Assembly (NCBI RefSeq): GCF_003611695.1
Contig: NZ_RAWE01000006.1
Location: forward strand, 58,734 to 122,733
Direction: 5' to 3'
DNA from: Corallococcus carmarthensis
GTDB taxonomy: Bacteria; Myxococcota; Myxococcia; Myxococcales; Myxococcaceae
Length of the DNA: 64,000 nucleotides
A model generated the notes under the pieces. That model was not told the DNA's origin. It did no database searches and saw only the letters and a program-made list of their open reading frames with translations. The position numbers were made by a program, and so were the translations under genes. This document shows, one piece after another, positions 33,600 to 41,400 of this stretch; the stretch's first letter is position 1, and every line of letters begins with the position of its first letter.

Positions 33600-34781
33600 A
33601 TGACACAGCCACACGCACCGCAGGATCGCCCGCAGGTCATCGTCGTCTTCCAGGGCGGCGGTGCCCTGGGGGCCTACCACGTGGGGGCCTACCAGGCCCT
33701 GGAGGAGGCCGGGCTCCACCCGGACTGGGTCTCCGGCATCTCCATTGGCGCCTTCACCGCGGCGCTGGTCGCGGGCAACCGCCCGGAGAAGCGGCTGGAG
33801 CGGCTGGAGGCGTTCTGGCGGGAGGTGTCCTGGCCCGGCACCGAGTGGGGCTCCCTGTTGAAGGGGCGCCTGCGCCAGCTCTTCAACCTGGGCAGCCACA
33901 TGACCAGCCTGCTCTTCGGCCAGCCCGGCTTCTACTCGCCACGGGTGGTGCCACCGATGTTCGCGTTCCCCGGCTCGCCGGAGGCGCTGAGCTTCTACAG
34001 CACGCGGCCCATGCGCTCGACGCTGCGGCGGCTGGTGGATTTCGAATACATCAACTCCCGCGCGACGCGGCTGAGCCTGGGCGCGACCCGCGTGAGCGAC
34101 GGCCACCTGGTGTTCTTCGACAACACCCGCGGCATCGTGGGCCCGGAGCACGTGCTCGCCAGCGGCGCGCTGCCGCCCGCGTTCCCGCCCAGCCTCATCG
34201 ACGGCGAGCTGTACTGGGATGGCGGCTGCGTCACCAACACGCCGCTCAACGCCATCCTCGACGACCCGCCCAAGCGCCACGCCGTCGTCTTCATGATCGA
34301 CCTGTTCGATGCCCGTGCGCCGCTGCCCACGGCCATGGACGAGGCGACCTGGCGCATGAAGTCCATCCAGTACGCGGGCCGGACGTCCCACCACGTGGAG
34401 CAGTTCGCGAAGGTGTGGAACCTGCGCAGCGCCGTGACGCGGGTGGTGCGGCGCGCGTCGGCGTCCTCGCCCATGGCCTTCAGCGAGGAGGCGGAGGCGC
34501 GGCCCACGCCGCGGCTGGACATCATCCACCTGACGTACCAGCGCGGCGAGCAGCAGCTCTCCAGCAGCGACGCCGAGTTCTCCCGGGCCTCCATCGCGGA
34601 GCGCCGCGCGGACGGCTACCGCGACATGCAGCGGGCCCTGGCGACGTGCCCGTGGACGCAGCCCCCTCCCGAGGGAGGGCCGCAGGCGTTCGGCGACGAC
34701 GACGCGGCTGCGGCCGGAGGGACGGCCCTCATCCACCGCGTCGAAGGCGATGAAGTCCACACCCAGGTGCCCCTGTCGTAA
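33600..34781 (+). CDS. Patatin-like phospholipase of the PHA cluster
   Basis: 393 residues from the ATG at 33600. The patatin fold is complete: oxyanion loop GGGALG (19-24), nucleophile Ser48 in GISIG and Asp207 in DGG. The C-terminal extension, with LDIIHLTYQRGEQQ, resembles the DUF3734 part of patatins found beside PHA genes. It could attack granule phospholipids or the polymer. Divergent from phaB with a 220-base shared promoter region; the phasin-like gene follows 19 bases later. Confidence 0.88.
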   Translation: MTQPHAPQDRPQVIVVFQGGGALGAYHVGAYQALEEAGLHPDWVSGISIGAFTAALVAGNRPEKRLERLEAFWREVSWPGTEWGSLLKGRLRQLFNLGSHMTSLLFGQPGFYSPRVVPPMFAFPGSPEALSFYSTRPMRSTLRRLVDFEYINSRATRLSLGATRVSDGHLVFFDNTRGIVGPEHVLASGALPPAFPPSLIDGELYWDGGCVTNTPLNAILDDPPKRHAVVFMIDLFDARAPLPTAMDEATWRMKSIQYAGRTSHHVEQFAKVWNLRSAVTRVVRRASASSPMAFSEEAEARPTPRLDIIHLTYQRGEQQLSSSDAEFSRASIAERRADGYRDMQRALATCPWTQPPPEGGPQAFGDDDAAAAGGTALIHRVEGDEVHTQVPLS

Positions 34782-34800
34782 CCCCAGAAGGAGCTACACC

Positions 34801-35127
34801 ATGACCGAAGCGAAGAAGACCGACATACAGGCCCACCTGATGGACCTGGGGCGGGGCCTCCTGGAGCAGGCCGTCGCCGTCCAGCGCTCCGCGCTCGAAT
34901 CCTCCCGGCAGCTCGTGGAGGGCGAGGGCGTGGCGCGCTCGCTGCGCGAGCACCACGAGGAGTGGCTGCGCAAGTCGCTGGAGGCCCTGGCGCCGCTCTA
35001 CGCGCTGGAGCAGTCCGCGCGCGAGCAGGTGCTGAAGGCGCAGACCCGCCTGTTCGAGCTGGCCGACGACACCCTGCGGGGCCTCACGTTGCCCGGCATG
35101 GCGCGTGGCGGTCCCGGCTCCCGCTGA
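34801..35127 (+). CDS. Phasin-like granule protein
   Basis: 108 residues, almost entirely amphipathic helix (MDLGRGLLEQAVAVQRSAL, then EEWLRKSLEALAPLYALEQ and QVLKAQTRLFELADDTLRG). The start has a GAAGGAG site. Its place in a PHA cluster and its helix-rich, small make-up suggest a phasin coating polyester granules; the sequence match itself is weak. Confidence 0.6.
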   Translation: MTEAKKTDIQAHLMDLGRGLLEQAVAVQRSALESSRQLVEGEGVARSLREHHEEWLRKSLEALAPLYALEQSAREQVLKAQTRLFELADDTLRGLTLPGMARGGPGSR

Positions 35128-35157
35128 AGCATCGCCAGACTCTGGACTTCAGCCCCC

Positions 35158-35189
35158 AGCCCCGGACGGCGCGTTGGCCGTCCGGGGCT
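35158..35189. terminator. Strong hairpin between convergent genes
   Basis: AGCCCCGGACGGC (35158-35170) and GCCGTCCGGGGCT (35177-35189) form a perfect 13-bp stem with a 6-base loop between the phasin-like gene and the protease-like gene. TTCGTG follows; it probably acts both ways. Confidence 0.7.
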
Positions 35190-35224
35190 TCGTGCGTCCT
35201 GGGGGCAGGCGCGCGGGGTGGGGC

Positions 35225-36682
35225 TCACGGGGCGCGCGGCGTCAGCGGCAGCCGCACCGCGGGATCTCCCAAGAGGACGTAGCCCCCCAGGTCCTGGCGC
35301 AGCATCCACAGGTGCGCGCGCCGGGCTGCGTCCACCTGCACGGGCCGGCCGGCGCTCCGCGCCTGCTCCTCCTGGTCGTACAGCGTGGTCAGCTCCAGGT
35401 TGGCCTGGTGGCCTCCGCGCAGAAGCCAGCCCAGGCCCAGACCGGCGCGGCGGCCTCGCGCCAGCTGCTGGAGCGGCTCCAGGAAGCGGGACACCTTGCC
35501 GGCGCGGCTGTCTCGGTCCTGGAAGCCATACGTCCACGCCAGGTCCACGTGGCCGAAGACGGCCAGCGGCCCCTGGGGATTGGCCAGCGCGGCCTGGGGC
35601 AGCGCGGCGACGAAGGGGCGCTCGCCGGGCTGGGGCAGCGCCGCGGTGATGGAGTCCAGCCTCCCGCTGAACTGACCTGCCGCCTGCAACTGCTTCAGCC
35701 AGTGCTGGAAGGCGCTCCGCGACGGAGTGCCCGCGCCGAAGCAGGCGAAGAGGAACCAGATGCCGCCGGGCAGGAAGGGCCGATGGGCCAGGGCCACGCC
35801 GGCCAGGTGGTGGCCCTCGCCCAGGTTGAGCGCGCCCTGGAGCGCGAGCTTCGTGTCGGTGCTCCGCCAGCCCGCGCGCGGACTGCCCAGGCCGTGGCTC
35901 ATGGAGAAGAGGAGCGAGGGCTGTGGCCGCGCGGCGTGCTCCAGCAGCTCGTTCGCGGCGGACTCGCCCGGCACGCCCAGCTCCAGCACCTCCCGCGCGG
36001 GGAAGCGGCCCAGCTCCCGGGCCTGGCGCGCCGAGGCGATGGCGGGGGCCACCAGCGACTGGTAGCCCGTCCGCGTGGCCGCGGTGCCGTCATGGACCGT
36101 GAAGAAGAGCGAGCGGGCCTGGACCTCGGGGGAGGGCGCGAGCTCCCAGCGAAGCACCTTGTCGACATAGGCCGCGTAGTCCTGCTCGCGCCGGAAGGCC
36201 AGCCGTCCCACGTAGGCACTGGTGGCCGCGGCCTGCTGCAGCTCGAAGGGCACCTGGTCGAAGTCCCCAAGGAAGAGCAGGTAGCGGGGCCGGTCCGCCA
36301 CGGGCACCGACTCGTCATCCAGGACGACGCGCACCCAGCGCGCGAAGTCCTCCAGGCTCCGGGACTCCCGGGCCAGCTCCGGCTTCACGCGGTAGACGTG
36401 GACGGGGTGGCCCTCCTGTTGCTCCTGCCTGCGGCGGCGCAGCGGTTCGATGAGCGCGAGCAGCCGGTCTCCCTCGGGGCCCTCCGGCGCGACCAGCCCC
36501 CAGCGCTGCGCGGGCAGCGAGTTGGGGTCCTCGCCGTCGTCCCACAGGTGGCTCTCCTCCGGCGCCTGGGCGTCAGCGCCGCGCGGGATTGCCGCCGTGG
36601 CCTCCGCGGGCAGGCCGTCGGGCGCCACCGGCTGGTGTGAGTCCGCATGTGACAACAACAGCTCAACGTTCTCCGTGCTCAT
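35225..36682 (-). CDS. Gingipain/caspase-like (clan CD) cysteine protease homolog
   Basis: 485 residues from the ATG at 36682. The region ~130-175 (YLLFLGDFDQVPFELQQ, YVGRLAF, YAAYVDKVLRWE) follows the pattern of peptidase C25 subdomains. The catalytic pair is in place: His263 after a hydrophobic strand (LLFSMSHG) and Cys314 after the next long strand (WFLFACFGAG). No signal peptide, so it should act in the cytoplasm, unlike gingipains. A role in regulated proteolysis or defence is inference. Divergent from two small unknown genes. Confidence 0.75.
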   Translation of the reverse strand: MSTENVELLLSHADSHQPVAPDGLPAEATAAIPRGADAQAPEESHLWDDGEDPNSLPAQRWGLVAPEGPEGDRLLALIEPLRRRRQEQQEGHPVHVYRVKPELARESRSLEDFARWVRVVLDDESVPVADRPRYLLFLGDFDQVPFELQQAAATSAYVGRLAFRREQDYAAYVDKVLRWELAPSPEVQARSLFFTVHDGTAATRTGYQSLVAPAIASARQARELGRFPAREVLELGVPGESAANELLEHAARPQPSLLFSMSHGLGSPRAGWRSTDTKLALQGALNLGEGHHLAGVALAHRPFLPGGIWFLFACFGAGTPSRSAFQHWLKQLQAAGQFSGRLDSITAALPQPGERPFVAALPQAALANPQGPLAVFGHVDLAWTYGFQDRDSRAGKVSRFLEPLQQLARGRRAGLGLGWLLRGGHQANLELTTLYDQEEQARSAGRPVQVDAARRAHLWMLRQDLGGYVLLGDPAVRLPLTPRAP

Positions 36683-36847
36683 CGTGAGAAGGCCTTTCGC
36701 GCGGCGCCCGGGAATGGGGCGCCTGACGCAAGAGACGCGGAGGCGGGTGGCGGTGTGAGTTGTCATTCACACACAGGGGGCGTGCGCCGTCCTGGAAACG
36801 CAGTGCCCGGCATGTCCGCCGGCAAACCCAATCCCAGGAGCACCCCC

Positions 36848-37153
36848 ATGCAGTCCGCCGCGCAGCTTTCCTCGTACATCATTGCCTTCGCCGGTGCCGC
36901 GCGCACCGCGCAGCGTCTCATGTCGTCCGGCATGGATCCGATGACGATCGCCGAGTACTACTTCGAGGTGAACCTCACGAGCGACTTCGAGATCAAGAGC
37001 GAGACGGACGTCGCCCTCAACGTCTGGCGGATGAGCATCAAGGAGAAGCTCACGCTCGACTACAAGGAGCACATGGGCCTCACGGTGAAGTGCACCATCA
37101 AGCCCGCGGCCGTGCTCGCCGCCCAGGGCGCCAGTGGTGGCGGGGCCGCCTAG
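36848..37153 (+). CDS. Small protein of unknown function
   Basis: 101 residues from the ATG at 36848, with AGGAG seven bases upstream. Helical N-terminus (SSYIIAFAGAARTAQRLMS) followed by strands (YYFEVNLTSDFEIKSETD, KLTLDYKEHMGLTVKCTIK). It shares this helix-then-strand layout with the next gene. No family recognised. Divergent from the clan CD protease, so it may be a partner of it. Confidence 0.6.
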   Translation: MQSAAQLSSYIIAFAGAARTAQRLMSSGMDPMTIAEYYFEVNLTSDFEIKSETDVALNVWRMSIKEKLTLDYKEHMGLTVKCTIKPAAVLAAQGASGGGAA

Positions 37154-37185
37154 TCCGCCCCTCGCTGAGACGCGATGAAACAGAC

Positions 37186-37228
37186 CCGTCGCCGCCGGTG
37201 CTCCGCGACGGAGCACTGGCGGCGACGG
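37186..37228 (+). repeat. 19-bp intercistronic hairpin
   Basis: CCGTCGCCGCCGGTGCTCC (37186-37204) pairs over all 19 positions (one G-T) with 37210-37228 around a 5-base loop. It lies between the two small genes, so it may limit read-through, stabilise the first message or pause the polymerase. Confidence 0.7.
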
Positions 37229-37264
37229 CATGCCCGCCACCCTTCGCCCTGCAATCCCTTCCCA

Positions 37265-37684
37265 ATGGCAAAGCCCAATCCCACGCCCGACCACGCCCAA
37301 GTCCTCATCCACGACCTCATCCTGGCCGTCCAGTCCTCGCTCGACATCGCGGAGGAGACGGCCCGCAAGCACTATTCCTTTTCCGTGGTGGAGCTGGAGG
37401 TGTCCGCCAGCTTCGAGTTCGAGATGACGGAACAGGACAGCGACATCCCCGAGGACAAGCCCCAGCCCAAGCGCTGGTTCTCGCTCTTTGGCGGCGGCGG
37501 CAGGAAGGATGCGCTCAACCACACGCGCCTGCACGACCTCAACGACAAGGACTCCAGCAAGCTCACGGTCCGCATGCTGTTCCGGCCGGGTGGCAAGCAC
37601 CTGGCGCCGGGCACCGAACCGGCGGCGGACGGCAGCACGCCCCCGGCGGCGGACGCGTCGGGCACGCCCGCGAAGCAGCCCTGA
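37265..37684 (+). CDS. Small protein of unknown function
   Basis: 139 residues from the ATG at 37265. A helical start (AQVLIHDLILAVQSSLDIAEE) leads into strands (YSFSVVELEVSASFEFEMTE) and later KLTVRMLFRP; the tail is Pro/Ala/Gly-rich and disordered. The layout resembles the preceding gene and both may belong to one complex. No family recognised. Confidence 0.6.
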   Translation: MAKPNPTPDHAQVLIHDLILAVQSSLDIAEETARKHYSFSVVELEVSASFEFEMTEQDSDIPEDKPQPKRWFSLFGGGGRKDALNHTRLHDLNDKDSSKLTVRMLFRPGGKHLAPGTEPAADGSTPPAADASGTPAKQP

Positions 37685-37705
37685 CGCGAACGAGCCCGCG
37701 GTCCC

Positions 37706-37735
37706 GCCCGCGGCCCCGGAAGCCGGGCCGCGGGC
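37706..37735 (+). terminator. Terminator hairpin after the small genes
   Basis: GCCCGCGGCCCCGG and CCGGGCCGCGGGC pair with one bulge around AAG, followed by TCTTCGTGTTT. It separates the small genes from the convergent GH19 gene. Confidence 0.7.
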
Positions 37736-37774
37736 TCTTCGTGTTTCAGGGGCGCGCGGCTTCGCGGGGGCCCG

Positions 37775-38386
37775 TCACTTCGCCAGCAGCCTCAGCGCCC
37801 GCTGGTAGTACGAATCCCGCGACGCCTTGCCGTTGTAGCCGCCGTTGATGCGCCGGGTGATGGCGTCGAATTCGCCCTTGTCTGCGTGCTTGTTGAGGTT
37901 GCGGCTGTTCCAGAACCAGACGGCGGTGCGGAAGCCCACGTCCGGGTCGGCCGCGCGGGTGGGGTTGTTCTCCAGGTCCAACTCCAGCGCCTCGCCCGCC
38001 GCGCGGTAGTTGCTGCGGCCGGTGATCTGGATGGGGCCGCGGCCCTTGTAGCGCGCGCCGTCGCCCGGCTGGGTGTTGCCCAGGTCCTTGCGCCGCTCAT
38101 AGGCGTGGCCCGAGGCCAGCTCCTCGAAGTAGCGGAACTCGGCGCTCTCGTGGGCGATCTGCGCCAGGAACGCGGCCTGGCGGCGCGGGGTGTTGATGCC
38201 GCCCTCGGCCATGGCGTCGTTCAGGTGAGGCAGCAGCTCCTTCAACCGAGCCCCGGACAGCCGGGGCATGAGCGTGCGCAGGTGCTCCACCTTCAGCGCC
38301 TGGAACGGCTCCTTGTTGGCGGCTTCGGAGGAGGCTTCGGGCTGTTGCGGCTTGGGGGACTTGGAACCAAAACCAAAGAAAGACAT
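37775..38386 (-). CDS. GH19 chitinase/endolysin-like enzyme
   Basis: 203 residues. A short Pro/Gln-rich N-terminus (1-25) precedes a glycoside hydrolase 19 domain: AAFLAQIAHESAEFRYFEEL with the catalytic Glu after His, and GRGPIQITGRSNYRAAG, then VWFWNSRNLNKHAD. GH19 enzymes cut chitin or, in bacteria and phages, peptidoglycan. No signal peptide is visible, so release would need lysis or another route. Located 67 bases downstream of the CHAT-WD40 gene on the same strand. Confidence 0.88.
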   Translation of the reverse strand: MSFFGFGSKSPKPQQPEASSEAANKEPFQALKVEHLRTLMPRLSGARLKELLPHLNDAMAEGGINTPRRQAAFLAQIAHESAEFRYFEELASGHAYERRKDLGNTQPGDGARYKGRGPIQITGRSNYRAAGEALELDLENNPTRAADPDVGFRTAVWFWNSRNLNKHADKGEFDAITRRINGGYNGKASRDSYYQRALRLLAK

Positions 38387-38453
38387 CCGGGGACTCCGTG
38401 GCTGGCGCGTGGGATGCCTGGAAGACGCCCGGTGCCCTGGCGTTGTGAGCGCT

Positions 38454-41400
38454 TCAGGGCGCGTCAGGGAGCGGCGTCCGCCCGTGCCGGCGCTCGCACT
38501 CCACGGTGGCCTCCCAGGCCCGCGCGGGCAGGTCCCCCAGGTGGCCGCGCCGCTCCCCGGGCGTCAGGCACGCGGAGCTGGCCGCCTGGAGCTTCTCCTG
38601 GAGCCGGTCGACCGGAAGCGGCTCGCGCGGACGCCACACGCGGGCGCTTCCATCCGTGGAGCCGGTGACGAGCCGGGGCTCCTCCGGGCGTGGGCTGAAC
38701 ACGGCCGACGTCACCTCGCCCTCGTGCGCGGAGAGGACGAGGTACGGCTCCAGGGGACCCGCCGCGAGCCACACGCGGGCGCGCCCGTCCGCGCACGCGG
38801 TGACGAGCCTGCTGCCATCCGGGCTCCAGGCGGCCCAGGGCACCGGGGCCTCGTGCGGGAGGATGGCGTGCGCCCCGCGGACCCGGCCGTTCTCCACGGT
38901 CCAGATGCGCGCCGTGCCGTCCTGGGAGGAGGTGAGCACCTGATCCGCGGCCTTCGGGTGGAAGGCGGCGGAGAGGACCCAGTCGTCATGGCCATAGAGC
39001 GTGGCGAGCAGCCGCCCCTCCGCGCTCCAGATGCGCGCGGTGCCGTCCTGCGACGCGGTGATGAGGCGGCGGCCGTCCGCGCTGAAGGCCACGGAGCGGA
39101 CCTGGTCGCCGTGGCCCTCCAGCGGCAGGGGCGCCCGCGTGCCGTCCACGCGGAGGATGCGGGTGGCGCGCGGGCTGGAGGCGAGCGCCACCCACAGGCC
39201 GTCGGGGCTGAAGGCGGCGCCAAAGAAGGGCTCGCGCTGGGCCACCAGCACGCGCCGGCCCTCCACGCTCCCGTCCGAGGGCCACAGGCGCGCCGTCCCG
39301 TCCAGCGACGCCGTCAACAGCCACCTGCCGTCCGGGCTGAAGACCACGGAGCGGACGTCCTGCGCGTGGCCCCGGAGCACGCGCACGAGCCGGCCGTCCT
39401 CCGACCAGAGGCGCACCGCCCCGTCCTGGGACGCCGTGGCCACCTGCGTCCCATCCGGGCCCACGGCCACGGACCAGACGAAGCCGCCCGGCTCCTGCAG
39501 CGGAAGCGAGTCCCGGGGCGCGTCCAGCCGCCACACCCGCGCGGTGGCGTCGATGGAGGCGGTGACGGCCTGCTTCCCATCCGGACCGAAGCCGCCCCAC
39601 AGGACGGTGGAGCGGTGGCCCGTCAGAAGCCGGGGCGGCGCGTCCTCCCGCGTGGACCACAGCCGCGCCGTCGTGTCCGAGGACACGGTGAGGATCCACT
39701 CTCCCAGCGGGCCGCCGAAGGTGGCCATGCGCACGGCGCCCTGGTGGCCGCGCAGGACGCGGGGCTCGCCCCGTCCGTCGGCCCGCCAGACGCGCGCGGT
39801 GTTGTCCAGGGAGGCGGTCACCACCCACTGCCCGTCCGGACTGAAGCGCGCGGTGGTGAGCTCGCCCTGGTGCCCCTTCAGCAGCACGGGGCCCTGCGCG
39901 CCGTTGACGGGCCAGACGCGGGCGATGCCGTCGCGCGCCACGGTCAGCACGTGCGTGCCCTCCGGGTCGAACGTGGCGGAGGTGACGGGGGCGGGGTGGG
40001 GCAATTCGCGCGGCGGCTCCGGCGTGCGCACGGACACGATGCGCGCGGTGCCGTCCTGCGAGGCGGTCACCAGCCGCTTCCCATCCGGGCTGAAGGCCAC
40101 GGTCTGCACGGGGCCCCAGTGCGGCACCTCGCGCGGCCCGTCCGCCGTCTCCAGCGGCCACAGGCGCGCCAGCCCGTCCCGCGACGCGGTGGCCACCCAC
40201 CGGCCGTCCGGGCTGATGGCGCCCCACTGCACCACGCCTCGGTGCCGGAACGTGCGCAGCAGCGTGCCGTCGGACGTGCTCCACAGCCGCGCCGTCCCGT
40301 CATGCGAGGAGGTGAGGACGGTGAGCCCCCCGGAGGGGCTGAAGGTGGCGTGGTAGACGGGCCCTTCATGGCCCGCGAGCACCAAGGGCTCTCCCTCGCC
40401 GTCGGTCCGCCACAGGCGCGCCGTGCCGTCCTTCGAGGCCGTCACCACGCGCTGTCCGTCCGGGCTGACCTCCACGTGGACCACGGCCTGCGTGTGGCCG
40501 CGCAGCACCGCCCGGCTCAGCGGTTCCTGGAGGACCTCCGACACGTCCTGGGCCCAGCCCTGGAGCTGCCCGGGCTGCTGGACCTCGCGCAGCATGAGCA
40601 GGGCGAGCGTGGGGTTGTCGCGCCGTAGCTTCCGGGCGACGTCCAGCAGCACCAGGTCCCGGGCCCGCTGGGCGTAGCGCTGCGCCTCCTGGCGCTCGCT
40701 CCGGGCCCGGGCCTCCAACTGCCTCGCGCTCCACGCCAGCCCCGCCATCACCCCCGCCACCACGAGCGCCGCCACGAGCAGCCGCACCAGGCGCCGCCGG
40801 GCGGACGCGTCCTGGGCCTCGGCCGTGGCCACGCTCGCGTCGAGGAGCTGGAGCACGTCCTCGCCAGGCTCCTCGCTGTAGCGGCGCAGGATGTCCTGCG
40901 CGTACCCCAGCCGGCTGCCGGACAGCAGGTAGGGCGCGCCGCCATCCGGCTCCCCCCGGTGCGCCAGCCACGCGTGGGCCCAGGACTGCAGCTCGCGGAA
41001 GTGCTGGAGCCGCTCCTGATCCGCCCGGGCCCACTCCGCCAGCTCCGGCCAGGTGCGCAGGAGCGACGCGTGGGACAGCTGCAGCCACTCCACGCCCGCC
41101 GCGTCCTCGTCGCGCGTCAACAGCCTCGCGGTGAGCAGCGTGCCCAGCACCCGGTCGAAGTCGGCGCGGGGCTCCGGGAGGGTGGGGCGCAGGTGCCGCT
41201 GCCTCACCCGGCCCCGCATGCCGGGCGCGGGGCCCTGCTGGAAGTCCACCAGCTCCACCAGCAGCCGCCGGGCCTGGCGCTGCTCGCCGGGGGACAGCGC
41301 CGCGTAGAGCCGGTTCGCCACCCGCTTCAGCGCCCCCGCCACGCCGCCCAGGGCCGCATAGGCGCGGTGCGTGAGCAGGGGGCCTTCACGCTCCTCCCAG

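Noticed and set aside
38600..40500. Repetitive DNA resembling a tandem repeat array
   Set aside because: It is explained by the 15 WD40 repeats of the CHAT-STAND protein, which diverge at the DNA level; no CRISPR-like constant repeat.
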